From: Owenia fusiformis
Taxonomy: Eukaryota > Annelida > Polychaeta > Sabellida > Oweniidae
Assembly: GCA_903813345.2 (NCBI GenBank)
Contig: CAIIXF020000004.1
Location: 14,887,196 to 14,951,195 of the forward strand
Direction: 5' to 3'
DNA length: 64,000 nt
This document shows, one piece after another, positions 25,401 through 64,000 of the stretch. The position numbers and the translations under genes are program-made. The notes beneath the pieces were generated by a model. It worked only from the letters and a program-made list of their open reading frames with translations. It made no database searches and was not told the DNA's origin. Every line of letters begins with the position of its first letter. The stretch's first letter is position 1.

Positions 25401-27633
25401 TTCCATGATTGGTGCCTGTAACAAATGACAGGTTGCGACATTTAACGTTTTTGTAAGTTTTATGCTTTCCCATGCTATATGGCTGAATGGTTGAGTTAAT
25501 ACCTTGTACAGTAATTGGTCTTGATTCAGATTCTGTGTTTTTTCAGAGACAAATTCAGCAACAGATGAGCCGTCATGCCCAAACTATAGAAAGTGGACGT
25601 AAACAGTCAGCTGACACATTGGATGGTTTAAAGCACAAGCTCAACACACTACAGGATGTATGTAAATTCATCAAAACCAGTAGCATTTACTCCTTTCTTA
25701 CCCCAATAGCTTCCAATTTAAATATTTGTATGGACATTTGTAAAATTTGCAACAGTAGAGAGGTTAAGCAAATACGGTTTTTCAAAACGTATACGTAAAC
25801 CCAAAGTACATTGAATCAACATAGGATTGTATCGCTTTAGTCTACTTCAGATACCCGTTCAACTTCAAAGTTGCGTGTTTAGAACGGGAGATTTTTAATT
25901 TTCACGTTGCTATCAACGGGAATCATTATACTCATGTCTGTTGAATACTATCCTTGGAATTTTGATTTCGATGAAAAGTATAATTCTTTCTGAAGAAGAT
26001 GATGTGTGTAACGCATGATTTAACTCCAATAATCTTACGAAACGAGCTCGTTTAAAATATGTATTAGAAAACCAGCTATTGAACTTCATCAATTGCATAC
26101 TATGTAATCATTACAAGCTATGGTGTAGTCTAAACAAACACTAGAGCTGAACGGCTATTTATGTGTGAACTCTACATGTATTTGTATAGGGCCGATTGAT
26201 ACGTTTAAGTTGCGTTCTGGATTTTATACGGTAGCTTAACCTCTCCATTATATGCAAATATATACTGTTCCAAACAGTATATATTTCATGTATTATTTTC
26301 ATAATACATGAAAATAATATTTTCATGTATTACCCAAACATGAAAATAAATGATTCATTACCTACCCCATACTTACTGTAGAACATAAAACAGATCATAA
26401 ATTATAAATGGTTCAAAAAATATGATGGACATTCATCCAGTACAAAGGAAACTCCATTGGAACCTTCATGATTTCAACATTTGAGGTATTTAGTTCTGGG
26501 GGAGGTGGTGGGCCAAGGTCAAAACTAAATTAATTTGTCAAACATTGATATTTTGAAGTCACCCCTCAGTAGCTTTACCTCTCGTATGATTTCATTTGGA
26601 AAATACATGACAACATTATCATATGGAGCAAAGTTTTCAACATCACACTTCTACACAAATGTTGTGAAACATTGTGCATGTTTTTAGATTATCAGTCTCA
26701 AAAAAGATTTGGTTGGTACAAGCCTTTTCAGTATCCACTGACTGCAATGCTCATAGGAGATCCTAGCCAACTTTGGATCCATCTTTACTTATGTTTTAGT
26801 ATATTTGTTTTGATGTATTGTAATTTAGGTTCTTGGGTCTGGTGAATCAGCAGATATCAAGGCCATCAGGGAACTAACAAGGTCAAGGTCAAACTCTAGA
26901 TCAAGAAATCAAACGTCCAGGTCACCTACATGGTCAGAAAGGTCAAGGTCGCCTACTAGAGAAGATGACCTTCTGTCAACCAAAGTATGATCTATTTTTC
27001 ATTTTTTAATAGAATTATATTTTTTAATTTTTGTGAGTATATGTTAAATAGAGCAGAATGAAAAAAACTAGATCTATTAGGACACAATCAATCAAATACA
27101 ACAATGTGTGATTGTTAAAATCCAGACTAATTATCCATTTGATCCACTATACATTTGGCTCTCCTAATTATGAGGAACAATAATTCTTTCACACCAGTAT
27201 TGTCCACACACATTTAATCTAGTTTGTATTTTTACAGGATTTATCAACAAGCAGTATTACTATGGCAACAAGGCATAAATCTTTCTCGGCAAACCGTCCA
27301 AGGTTGCGTGAGGGTAAAAGGTCAGGGTTGAATGATGGTCACAGGTCAAGGCTACAAGAAGTACAAAATACAACAGGGTTTTACTCAGGTAGAGCTCTGC
27401 CCAAAGATACAGAAGACACAATACAGGTTGGTTACTGAAGAAATTAAACAAAATAAAAGTCAAGTTAAAATGTGCTGCCTTCTGTCATAGCTCTCCAATG
27501 ATCATTTCATATATTAGATTTTAATGCGTCAAATTGTCCTAAATGTTATACTTTTTATTTTCAGGGTTTTAAAGACTCTATCAATGAACTGAAATCAGAA
27601 CAATTCTTCAATAAAGACTATAATGAAAGCTGA
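725..27633 (+). CDS. CNTRL: Centriolin (CEP110) copy A, 3' 39 exons, 5' end outside the window
   Basis: Centriolin is a coiled-coil scaffold of mother-centriole subdistal appendages and the midbody. Exons I join: 725-812, 1057-1226, 1483-1620, 4277-4430, 8097-8317, 9263-9577, 9787-9921, 10184-10315, 10444-10851, 11103-11284, 11443-11759, 12001-12108, 12321-13177, 13361-13426, 14053-14142, 14443-14618, 14847-15063, 15572-15778, 16029-16093, 16412-16538, 16741-16905, 17674-17949, 18258-18475, 19097-19254, 19524-19597, 19693-19881, 20007-20060, 20972-21073, 21770-21839, 22240-22340, 22713-22796, 23635-23775, 24166-24246, 24595-24729, 25194-25310, 25547-25657, 26829-26984, 27238-27426, 27565-27633. 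They sum to 6663 nt (2220 codons plus TGA) with phases that fit throughout. Blocks I recognise from vertebrate centriolin include ELEGVVGGLQTYL, CNVPEHHEL, LAKRRAELRQSDRLLAE and MSRHAQTIESGRKQ. The rest is heptad-type coiled coil. The start and the LRR exons would lie upstream. One donor (11285, GTCAGG) is atypical. Confidence 0.9.
2221..2260 (+). promoter_or_regulatory. ETS + CRE-like + YY1 motif cluster (candidate promoter)
   Basis: Within 40 bp lie CCGGAAGTG (ETS consensus, 2221-2229), TGACGT (CRE half, 2230-2235) and GCCGCCATCTTG (YY1 consensus, 2249-2260). An ATG follows 22 bp later at 2283. This spacing is typical of TATA-less housekeeping promoters with YY1 just downstream of the start site. 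No expression evidence is available. Confidence 0.5.
2283..2393 (+). CDS. Possible THAP-type first exon (MPMCCVVNC...)
   Basis: The short ORF begins MPMCCVVNCSN and stops at 2391-2393. A Met-Pro start followed by a CxxxC pair and Asn resembles the beginning of THAP zinc-finger domains (C-x2-4-C ... C-x2-H), which are usually split after a short first exon. The downstream C-x2-H part was not found, so this is at best exon 1 of a nested gene or transposase, or a remnant. Its position directly behind the ETS/CRE/YY1 cluster is the main reason to list it. Confidence 0.25.
   Translation: MPMCCVVNCSNISTDRARLGIRTLKEMPERQYTVGW
3853..3881 (+). promoter_or_regulatory. Palindromic NRF1-type site plus CCAAT box
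   Basis: TGCGCATGCGCA (3853-3864) is a perfect NRF1-type palindrome and is followed by a GCCAATCA CCAAT-type box (about 3873-3880). Similar, weaker pairs occur at about 2724 (TGCGCATG, then AGCCAATCA at about 2747) and at 2694. An inverted ETS-like ACTTCCGG lies near 3035 and a GCCATTTTG YY1-like site near 3240. All lie in the same intron, suggesting a divergent or broad promoter region. Confidence 0.45.
4431..8096 (+). other. Copy A intron, 3.7 kb
   Basis: The first 1.4 kb (4431-about 5830) is paralogous to copy B 58386-58630 plus 62929-64000. The sequence at 4689-4702 (TTTTTGAAAACTTT) is the empty form of the site that carries the 4.3-kb element in copy B. The rest is AT-rich with one hairpin element (6879-7051). 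A decoy acceptor with a little exon-like sequence (CCAGGCCTGACAACTCATAATGATGC, about 8013-8038) imitates the true exon start at 8097. No gene is seen. Confidence 0.7.
6879..7051. mobile_element. Hairpin MITE-like element, 173 bp
   Basis: The ends TTCCATTCA...TGAATGGAA continue as an imperfect inverted repeat that includes AGCAAAACAAAAATGC / GCATTTTTGTTTTGCT. An inner inverted pair (GCGTTTGGGT / ACCCAAACGC) sits near 6955-7007. It has no coding capacity. A target duplication is not clear, so the superfamily is not assigned. Confidence 0.6.
8097..12108 (+). CDS. CNTRL: Copy A central coiled-coil exons
   Basis: Eight exons (8097 to 12108) encode a long charged coiled coil. The first carries the centriolin signature TELEGVVGGLQTYLHDVK. 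The exon 10444-10851 contains a Ser/Gly/Pro-rich non-helical insert with a short direct repeat (GGSQRGPLSGIGGSQWGALS) between two coiled-coil stretches. The exons 11103-11284 and 11443-11759 contain a His/Asn/Gln-rich linker. The exon 12001-12108 (EEEIERLHDLLEDQRGEIER) matches the vertebrate segment just before the proline-rich region. The linkers probably separate rod segments, which is an inference from composition. Confidence 0.85.
8835..8942 (+). repeat. Two-copy 54-bp tandem repeat
   Basis: Two adjacent units begin AGTTGTAACATTGATAAC at 8835 and 8889, with a period of 54 bp. Each contains the internal echo ACATTGATAACATTGATG. They lie in an intron of copy A. No function is visible. Confidence 0.85.
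8964..9043 (+). other. tRNA-like sequence (probable SINE head or tRNA pseudogene)
   Basis: It contains an A-box-like stretch (TCCAATGGATATAGGCACTGG), an anticodon-arm-like CTGG-loop-CCAG and a perfect B box GGTTCGAATCC. These are arranged as in tRNA-Arg-type genes. The acceptor and T stems do not pair, so it is unlikely to be a working tRNA. It is more likely a tRNA-derived SINE remnant. It lies in an intron of copy A. Confidence 0.45.
12321..13177 (+). CDS. CNTRL: Copy A exon encoding the low-complexity linker
   Basis: This 857-bp exon encodes a short coil (DAEIQQLRHDISRLRDH) and then a long Met/Thr/Gln/Val/Pro-rich low-complexity region. It includes imperfect tandem units of the type MGQ-TSN-MVQM (about 12660-12860) and VTQQ-APPxxVTQ (about 12950-13110). 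It closes with GLYCNVPEHHEL. Vertebrate centriolin has a proline-rich linker at the same place, followed by LHCNVPEHHNL. The donor used is GTAGGT at 13178, which joins to EDYVSELQDKI at 13361. Reading on to the in-frame stop at 13193 would break the protein at a conserved point, so that stop is rejected as the gene end. Confidence 0.88.
13361..25657 (+). CDS. CNTRL: Copy A C-terminal coiled-coil exons
   Basis: Twenty-seven exons continue the rod. Clear landmarks are KCLETTLAKRRAELRQSDRLLAE (14847-15063), the EAEFQ-type coil at 16029-16093, QDHCQRANRLTEELNNLHTQY (23635-23775) and RQIQQQMSRHAQTIESGRKQ (25547-25657). All have recognisable vertebrate centriolin counterparts in the same order. Short exons such as 20007-20060 (54 bp) and 16029-16093 (65 bp) are supported by phase and splice sites. 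There is no stop in the joined frame. Introns are 0.1-1.2 kb and mostly featureless AT-rich sequence apart from the elements listed separately. Confidence 0.88.
13427..14052 (+). other. Copy A intron, 626 bp
   Basis: Ordinary AT-rich intron between two short coiled-coil exons. I see no gene, repeat or inverted element in it. Confidence 0.6.
17213..17658. mobile_element. mariner-type MITE, 446 bp, TA target duplication
   Basis: Terminal inverted repeats begin CGAGGGTNGATCATAAAGTT and continue for about 100 bp on each side through ACTTTATTTTTCAATA-like sequence. TA flanks both ends (17211-17212 and 17659-17660). The CGAGGGT-GATCA start resembles ends of mariner-family elements. There is no ORF. 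The right end lies 15 bp before the exon at 17674, so the element abuts the splice acceptor region and the branch point is probably within it. Confidence 0.8.
20061..21769 (+). other. Copy A introns around 20972-21073
   Basis: Two AT-rich introns flank a 102-bp coiled-coil exon. Apart from the duplicated acceptor region at 21590-21780 I see no gene or element. Short ORFs here lack codon structure and overlap the exon out of frame. Confidence 0.55.
21590..21780 (+). repeat. Duplicated splice-acceptor region, about 108-bp period
   Basis: The block TTTTGAAGTGTAT...TATCATGT...TTTTAGACTGA-TAACTAG occurs twice, ending at about 21689 and 21784. The second copy carries the real acceptor and exon start (TELTR at 21770). 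The first is a diverged decoy with its own TTTTTAG|ACTGAATTAACTAG. It arose by tandem duplication of an intron end plus a few exon bases. Confidence 0.8.
25658..26828 (+). other. Copy A intron, 1.2 kb
   Basis: AT-rich intron. A short palindromic cluster at about 26270-26345 (TTTCATGTATTATTTTCATAATACATGAAAATA type) can form small hairpins. No coding sequence is supported. Confidence 0.55.
26829..27633 (+). CDS. CNTRL: Copy A terminal exons with an Arg/Ser-rich tail
   Basis: Three exons (26829-26984, 27238-27426, 27565-27633) encode the C-terminus. The first has many RS dipeptides (LTRSRSNSRSRNQTSRSP and SERSRSP), produced by a repeating 'aggtca' nucleotide theme. The second is basic, and the third ends FFNKDYNES and a TGA. 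The vertebrate C-terminus is Ser-rich at this point but, as I recall it, has no RS run, so this tail may be lineage-specific. RS stretches are typical SR-kinase substrates, which is an inference only. Confidence 0.8.
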
Positions 27634-28216
27634 CACAAACCATCTACATCCGAGTCTTAGAAGAAGTGGGCAGAGCCATGGCAATCATTGACAAAATGAG
27701 GAGTTTGTGTGAAATGAAACATTTAGTAAACTGATGGCTATTGTTCTTTTCATCAGTTTCTACGTTTAATATGGACAGTTGGCGAGACTATTTGCAAGAA
27801 ACAAACACTAAAGCATACACTTCACAACAGAACATAATTTATAGATGTTATTTTAGTGAGCAAATGGCTTTATACAAAGGCAGAACAACCTCTCATTACG
27901 AGGACTTAGTTTACGTATTATATTCTAAATAGTATCTGTAAAAAATCAAATCTCACCCCTGATATTACAAAATTTCATTTTCCGTCTACAGTCATCAAAA
28001 TTGAGATGATTGAAAGAACACATTAAAGATCTTATGACTGAGAGGTTGACATATACAGGTATACTGTAAGCATTCTGCTACCATTACCATATAATAATCT
28101 GTTTGAAATCAAGTATTTATTAATTTCTTAAAATCCATTTTACATTTAGAATATATGTTGTTATAATTTTGAAATTTTACATATTTACAACACTGTGCAC
28201 TGTATTTTTAAATAAA
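27634..28216 (+). other. CNTRL: Copy A 3' UTR with poly(A) signal
   Basis: The sequence after the TGA at 27631-27633 is AT-rich. The canonical AATAAA at 28211-28216 lies after a GCACTGTATTTTTA stretch and is the best candidate poly(A) signal. Alternatives such as the AATAAA at about 27612 fall inside the last exon and are unlikely. Confidence 0.4.
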
Positions 28217-29089
28217 CTGAAATGAGAGCCATTCTAATTTCTGTTTATTAGTCATTGTTGCCAGCAGTTAATCTCTTGCTTTCACTTTCTATTGATTTTT
28301 GAAATTATTTCGACCATATTTTTGAAAAAAAACAACAGAGACAATTATACCAGTATATTATCATATATATGTTATTATATATTAGCTGATGCTAAAACAG
28401 TATCAAAGGTAATATGTAAAAAGTGTATTTACAAAGTTAGATGAAGCCTCATTTCTGCTCTTTGTCTAAAAACCGTGTACCCCATACCCTTGTTAATGGG
28501 GCATGATACAGTCTGAAGGGCTCAATTTTGAACTCACATGGTGAGCTATTGCAGCCTGTCTATCTGTCTGTCCCTCTGTTCAATAACTCAAATACCGTTG
28601 GCCCGATTTTGTTCTTATTTTGTACACATATACCTTATGGGGGTAGAAGTTCTGCTCTAAATCCGATTTTCAAAATGGCCACTCATTAAAAATGGTGGCC
28701 ATATTAGTGCCGCTTTTACAGTAATTTAGGTACAATATGTAAAACTGTAATAGCAATATGTTTTAAATGTAAAAAATGTATATTGGACATTGGTTTTTGT
28801 TCAACATCAATACAGAAAACTCCCCTATGACTCCTGGTTCAAAAGCTCTTCTATTTTCAAAATAATTCAATATACTAGGTTTGTCCCTGGGAAAGGAGGG
28901 GGAGTTGTTTGTAGAATGAATCGGCAGAGTTTTTCTAGCATTTTGCTAATGTGTTTCATCCCCAAAAAACATCAAGATTGCGATCCTTGTAATAGTAAAT
29001 GAACTTTTAAAGGTTTTTCAGCATTGTGTCAATTGGGATTTAGTTAATTATTTCAAATTCAGATTCTGTTGTCATGGACAATATCTAAG
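28217..29089. other. Spacer between the two centriolin copies
   Basis: Only about 0.9 kb separates the probable 3' end of copy A from the first recognisable exon of copy B. About 28500-28760 belongs to a dispersed repeat family (CTGTCTATCTGTCTGTCC, then a segment with AAAATGGCCACTC), related in style to 43700-44290 and 53590-54180. I see no TATA box, CpG-rich block or N-terminal centriolin exon here. Confidence 0.5.
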
Positions 29090-58385
<29,296 letters not shown>

Positions 58386-59355
58386 GTAAGTTATCTTAAA
58401 ATAATGAATGAAAACTACAAAATTTGGTTCTAAGCTGATGATATAGGCTTGAGTCTTGCAATCTGATTGGTTAATAGCATGTAGTCTTGAATTATTTTAT
58501 CTGGTTTATGTTTGGCTGATAACAACTGACTCCTGAAAAACGTATTTTATGAAAATGGTTTTCTCTGCCTTTGTCCACATTTCCAAATATTTATTTAATT
58601 TGCAATAAACTGATTATTTGATTTTTTTGAATAGCGAGATAAATAGTGTCAAAATAGTTCATTCTTGGAACGAAGCGTGAAACTTTCCATATGTCATCAG
58701 TATATGTTTATCTTTGATTTAAGAGCATGAGACATTTTTTTGGTCCACTAGAACGATAAAAAATTACAATTATCCCCTCCCCCCACCAAATCCTGGGTGT
58801 GGGGGTGAGAGAATTTTTTTCTTTTTAAAAATATGTTTGAATATACTCATATTGCAGTTTTAGTATGCTTTTAGTATGCTCAAAATAATAACTAAGATTA
58901 CATAAGCATTTCTCATGGATATCCATTGTTAAAGTCTGACTGGAGGCGACGCCCATATTATCAACAAGTTAAGTATGCAAGTTAGTGAATCTTCTGATTA
59001 TGAATAGGAAAGTAACCTAGTTTAGCTGAACAAAATGGATAAGGATAAATCAGTTAATGATATTGATATAATATATGGTATAAGAAAGACAATTCTATTG
59101 TTAAAGGCTTGTTATTGGTCACGCCCACTTTTAGTGATTAAGATATAATATGTGTTAATCACAAATATAAGTTGATTCTGTTAGGTCTTAATGAAAGCAT
59201 TCTCTGACTAGTTGATCAGTTACCTTATTAAGTACCGGTATGCACTCAAGTATCATATATGCCATTATCAATTAATGTTCACATTCCCCATTACACAAGC
59301 TCAGGGTGGTACACTTGCAGTGCTTAGTTGAACATTGTTGCTTCCAAATGCATTT

Positions 59356-61500
59356 TTAAAAGCATCTGAGGCTTGGGGTAGTGTCTTCCACATTGGAACC
59401 CAAATTATTTTTCCAGTCTTGGTGTTGATTGATTCCCAACCCCATTGTGAGGGTTATGGAATGACTGGGATGGCTATAGTGGATTGCTCCCATACATATA
59501 CTGCGTCTAAGGTCGGGAGAATAGTTCTCACTTTGTGTGGTTTTCTTCATGAACATTTCTTGTCTTGCAGCATTTATAGTTGTTTTGTTGCTTTCTGTAT
59601 TGTATAAAATAACAATGATAGGTTCAATGATTGGCATAACTACGGCTAACTTACTTGGATATTCAGCCAAAATTGGGCGTTTGTCAATTTCGGGATAAGC
59701 ATTCCATTGTTTCCATGCTGTTGTTTTGGATTTACCATGGAATCCAGATGTGGTGTCTTAACCAGTGAGGGCATGAAATAAGGGGAGACAAGTGGCCTTG
59801 TTAAGTCCAAGGGAAGCTGCCATTTCATGGGTTGGATAATTTTTCCCATTTCCAAAAGCTATCCATTGAGATTGTGAATTTGCTTCCACTAGGCGTTGTT
59901 TGCCTGTTCCTCCTTTCTGTGTAGTTGATAGTTTTAAACTGTTTTCCAGGTACTGATCCCACACAATGTCTAGTCGTTCCACTTTTGCTAGCTAGGAAGA
60001 AATATAGTTTTCTATTCATTGAACACATGATCTGAGTACTGTTGGAATATTTTGGCCTGTTGGAGTTTCAAAAGGTGCACAATGGCTGCACCATCAAGGA
60101 GCAATGCTTCTACCTGTGGGCATTCAACTTGTCGATTTCCAGTGGGTAGCTGCTCTAATGGTTTGAGAATGTCAGACTTATTTGTCATTTTGAGAAAAGG
60201 GCACAGTCATTTTTTAATGTTTCCTCGTTTACATTCATCTTTGTTTTCTGTACTTTAAATATTTTGTAGTTGTTTCTCTTTATAGTGTCTGCTAAAGGGT
60301 TTGTTCTGTCAACCAGTCTTTCTTTAATGTACCATGTGTACAAATCCTGGCCAGCTTGCTCCATTTCATATAACGGTGTTGATGATACAACTTCTTTGTT
60401 GTCTAAGGAGTACAAGTCTGTTAATAGAGAGATTTCGCACATACCGTAAGTGAAAGTACAACTTATATGTATACGTATAGTTTAAAGGGTCATGTCGAAC
60501 TATTATATTTACTAAAATCAATTTTAAATTGTACTTAATGGAACATAAGTATTCTCGATACAGAAAAGCTCCATCAACCAGAGACTGTGAATGCACTGTC
60601 ATCTGCACGTGTAGATTATGCACATTATAATTAAATGCTTGCTTCCGTGTCCTAGTAGTTGTAGTGTATTCTAAACACAATCCTTTAAAGTGAGTCATGA
60701 TCCTTTCAAGTGAGTCATTACATAAACAAGTTGATTATTTCAAAGTTTTCATGATCAGTATAAGTTCAATGAACTTACAAAATTGTATATACACGTAGAT
60801 GATAAACGTATACAGTTGGATCTACGTATAAAGCTTTACCTACATGTGTGTGAAACATTTGACCGCAAGCATTTTCTAAATTAATCGACTGAGTAGGAAC
60901 AGTATCCAATCAAATACTTTAACCATCAATTTGAAACACCAATCAAACCAGTAGGTTCTAGCAATTCCTGGAAACGACCCATTCAGTAGCTCAACAGATG
61001 ACAGATACAGGGTGTTTCATAACGAGCATCTCCAAAAAGTCAATTTGAGAAGAGATGGGTCTATATGTATGTACTATATATGAGCCTATTTTATTCTAGA
61101 CAAACACATTTGGATCAACTAAACATGCTACAATTCAAGAAAGTACAAAAGGCATCCCTTTGACCTTTATTTATTACAGTCCGAGAAGATCTTTCCTGAT
61201 GAAATACCCACATTATGAAACACCTTGTACGTCTTCTTATAAGTATAAGGCTACGTTATAAGTTGTATTTTACGTATGTGCGAAATCTCTCTAATGTCTC
61301 TTTTGATGAACTTTTGTTGAATACTTTTGCTTTGTTCATGATTACATAGGTCCTCATCTTGATCATCAAATATATTATTCTCTAACTCAGTGATCAGTCT
61401 GGCTAATTCAGGCCCTCCAACTATCCACTTCTGTAGAGCTGTCTGGTTATCAAAGAGCCCCACTGCTCCACCATCTGATTTAACAAGATTGTTTTTCTGC
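59356..61500 (-). pseudogene. TGCDT-family transposon gene, decayed
   Basis: Reading the minus strand downward: GLFDNQTALQKWIVGGPELA (about 61455), then LLDGAAIVHL-like sequence (about 60090), ERLDIVWDQYLENSLKLSTT (about 59980), CLPLFHALTG-stop-DTTSGFHGKSKTTAW (about 59760), EYPSKLAVVMPIIEPIIVIL (about 59660) and INAARQEMFMKKTTQSEN. The stop replaces the Cys of TGCDT. Other frame breaks occur, and a miniature element splits the 5' part. The motif order (WxxxGPExAR, DxxxDxYxxxSLKxxT, HALTGCDTxxxFxGKxKxxAW) is a family I have seen widely in metazoan gene predictions without a settled function. Confidence 0.75.
61008..61227. mobile_element. 220-bp TA-flanked mini-element
   Basis: The ends CAGGGTGTTTCATAA / TTATGAAACACCTTG are inverted, with TA on each side (61006-61007 and 61228-61229). 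There is no ORF. It is nested in the 58632-62925 element. Confidence 0.75.
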
Positions 61501-61900
61501 TCATGAGCTTGACTGATTGATCGACTTCAGAAGCTTGCTTATTGATTGGAGGTAAAGGGGAAGTTTTCTGATAGCCCTCACATAGTTAAGGCAGAGGAGT
61601 TCAATTTGTATAACTAGAAACCATAACTTGAAAACTGGTACATGTTGTTGGGCATTACACCAATCATCAAACTCTTTAGGTATTCCATTGTCAAGATTCT
61701 CAACAGATGTATATGTAGCATAGGCTTTCTTCAGAAGAATGTACCGAAGCTGTCACTCTGTGGCCCTTCTGGTTCTGGTTAAAGTGTGTCACTTTCAGGA
61801 AGGAATCTGCTTAAATAAGACTTAAAGGATATTTAAAAGCTTGCATCTTGTTCTCATCCATTCCTTCTAATAATAAAAAAATATGACATAAAGGCTTTAA

Positions 61901-62436
61901 GGTCTCGGGGTGGTTATTGGTAATTTACACCAAACAGGAAATGAAAAAATCATGTGGATTTAAGATTTTAGAGTTCTACTTTGATCTTCAGTCAGTTGTA
62001 CTACTTCCATTTATCGTTTACATTGCCAGAATCACAATGGTCATGGTCAAAATGACTCTTACCATGCAGAAATAAACTTTTCAGCGCTCTGAAAATGTGA
62101 CTGAAAATAGTAAAAAGTTAGTGTTTCTAAAAGGTCAGTGAACAGAATGATATAATGGGCACATTTTCTTAAAAATTCAATATATTCTGTTCAGTGACCT
62201 TTCGGAAGTGCTAACTTTTAACTTTTTTCAGTCATAATTTCAGAGGGCTAAAAAAGCTATTTCAGCATGGTAAGGGTCATTTTGACCATGGCCATTGTGA
62301 TCCTGGTCATGTAAATAATAGGAAAACTGATTGAATGTTAAAGCAGAACTCTGTTATCTTAGTTCAAACAATTCTAAAATCCACATGGTTTTTCATTTCC
62401 AGTTTGGTGTAAATTTCTGATAACTACCCCGAAACC
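61901..62436. mobile_element. 536-bp palindromic element with TTAA duplication
   Basis: The ends GGTCTCGGGGTGGTTAT / ATAACTACCCCGAAACC and most of the interior form a long imperfect palindrome. TTAA flanks both ends (61897-61900 and 62437-62440), as in piggyBac or Kolobok insertions. It is non-autonomous and nested in the 58632-62925 element. Confidence 0.85.
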
Positions 62437-62928
62437 TTAAGTAATATAACTCTTAGATTAATTGCAACACCCAAGATCATAATTAAGAAAGGAATCTGAT
62501 GTTATCTAGCTGAAAGGTGAATAGCAATTATTTCTTAGACCGAAAATGGAGATCTGATTAAATGAATATATTCAATATAAGAAAAGTGGGTGTCAACCTC
62601 GGTCAGGCTTTAAGAATGTTAAAATTCATGAGAAATCATCTTATTATAATCCCAATCTGTCTTAACTATGAAAGAAGCATGCTAAATCTGCAATATGAGC
62701 ATATTTAAACATATTTAAAAAGAAAAAAATAAATTCCCTCTCCCCCACCCCCTAGGATTTGGTGGGAGGGGGCATTTGTAATGATTTTGGTCGTTCTAGT
62801 GGACCAAAAAAATGTCTCATGCTCTTAAATCAAAGATGAATGTATATGGAAGATATATGGAAAGTTTCACGCTTCGTTCCATGAATGAACTATTTCCCTG
62901 TTTATTTGCACTATTGATCTCGCTAGAA

Positions 62929-64000
62929 AAATTTATTCAGTTAATTAAAGTACTCTTGACAAATAATTTCAAAATGTTCTTGAACATTGGTGTTATAATT
63001 CTCTTTCCTCACAAGGTCCTCTAAACTGTGGTGTGACCAGTTTGCCAGTTCTGGAAAAAGATAATGTAAGAAAAATATATATTTGAACAAATCTCTTATC
63101 AAATAAAACCTTTAAATATGAACACTTCATTAATACCTTTGAAAAATATTTTTAGACAATCCCAATAGTGTTAAGCAGATCAGGCAGGTATTGTTGTACA
63201 TTGAATTTTCAGACAACAAAGTGTGACTTATTTGATATTACCAAAATTTATTCATAGGATTATCATGTACATGTTAAAAGATTATCAATATTCTTGCATT
63301 AAACTTACTTGCAAGCATGTACTGTCATATCACACTGACTCGGAAATGTTACATACTTCTCCCCATCATATGCACATATAGGATTATAGATCATTGGACA
63401 TGCTGTGGGGCATTCTGGTCTGTCCCTAGATCTCCTCTGTGTTTCTCCTGCTGATTCCCTGGTTGGAACTTATGCTTTATTGTCCAGTCTCTTCCCTGCT
63501 TGAACATATCCTGAAAATGAGAATATATCATATTCATTTTATCAAATTATGTATCATTTTTTAATCAGTAGGTTTAATTTCATATATACAATCATACAGT
63601 GAATAAACAGGGTCGGGGCAAATCGCATTCCGGTATTTCATCTTCCAGATTATGATAAGACAAGAAGGTTGGCACTCCAGTCCATCCCTAGTTTCTTATG
63701 TGCATTGTCTGATCTTCCTGCCAGCCTTCCTTCCTTTGTATTTGTTCTATGATATCTGGTTTCTTACCTGTTCTATCGTGTATCAGTTTTTGTGATCAAG
63801 ATATGAAAATAATACACTTGCATCTGAGGTGGTGTTTGGGAACAGTGAAATATAATGTAAAATTCAAATCAAGTCTGAACAACAAAACCCTTACCTGAAG
63901 TACAGGCTAAATAGAATACTCCTAGAAAAAAAACAAGAGCTGCTCTGCATTTCATCATTAAAATTGATAAGTTTCTTTCAATTGATAAGTTTCTTTCATT
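62929..64000 (+). other. Copy B intron, paralogous to copy A 4.7-5.8 kb
   Basis: It matches copy A from about 4695 to about 5790 with scattered substitutions and small indels, for example an extra TGTACATGTTAAAAGATTATC at about 63264. No exon is present. The next centriolin exon (copy A 8097) would lie outside the window. Confidence 0.85.

Larger units (their letters stand above)
58632..62925 (-). mobile_element. 4294-bp long-TIR transposon, GAA duplication, empty site in copy A
   Basis: The ends TAGCGAGATAAATAGTG / CACTATTGATCTCGCTA are inverted and continue for about 300-350 bp on each side with small gaps. GAA is duplicated (58629-58631 and 62926-62928). Copy A has the intact site (TTTTTGAAAACTTTATTCA at about 4689) with a single GAA. 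The minus strand carries a decayed gene of the same TGCDT family as the element at 32883. Two smaller elements are nested inside it (61008-61227 and 61901-62436). Confidence 0.92.

Overview
This is animal nuclear DNA: AT-rich, with multi-exon genes bounded by GT..AG introns and dense DNA-transposon debris. The repeat style, with many short inverted-repeat elements and (GTCC)n and (ATC)n runs, and the gene content suggest a marine invertebrate. I cannot fix the phylum from sequence alone.

The backbone is two head-to-tail copies of a centriolin (CNTRL/CEP110) gene on the + strand. Centriolin is a coiled-coil protein of the mother-centriole subdistal appendages and the midbody. Copy A occupies 1-27633 and lacks its 5' part, which lies outside the window. 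I could join 39 exons (725-27633) into one uninterrupted frame of 6663 nt that ends at a TGA. Copy B begins at about 29090 with leucine-rich-repeat exons, runs through coiled-coil exons to 58385, and continues beyond the window. Copy B 51661-58630 and 62929-64000 is paralogous to copy A 1-5.8 kb. Exons differ by roughly 3-10%, yet a 679-bp intron tract (1-679 = 51661-52339) is identical and ends abruptly.

Copy B is heavily invaded. A 4859-bp near-palindromic transposon (32883-37741) lies inside a coding exon with a TAG target duplication. A second long-inverted-repeat element (58632-62925, GAA duplication) lies in an intron, and copy A still shows the corresponding empty site. Both have 5'-TAG...CTA-3' ends and 3-bp duplications, and both carry decayed genes of one protein family with a 'TGCDT' motif. 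Together they define a candidate transposon group. The 13.5-kb intron 37853-51394 holds a 5-bp-TSD foldback element and two minus-strand genes. One is a PA-clan (trypsin-like) protease with an (ATC)n-encoded poly-Asp insert (41450-43162). The other is a 1410-residue ankyrin-repeat protein (46312-50544). The intron 53179-58231 holds a dead Tc1-like element with another element nested in it.

Other notable structures are a promoter-like cluster (ETS, CRE, YY1, NRF1 and CCAAT sites) with a possible THAP first exon inside a copy A intron (2.2-3.9 kb), a five-copy tandem repeat of a splice acceptor plus half exon in copy B (30.8-31.5 kb), and several TA-, TTAA- and 5-bp-TSD miniature elements. Gene names for centriolin rest on recalled similarity to the vertebrate protein, and no search was run.
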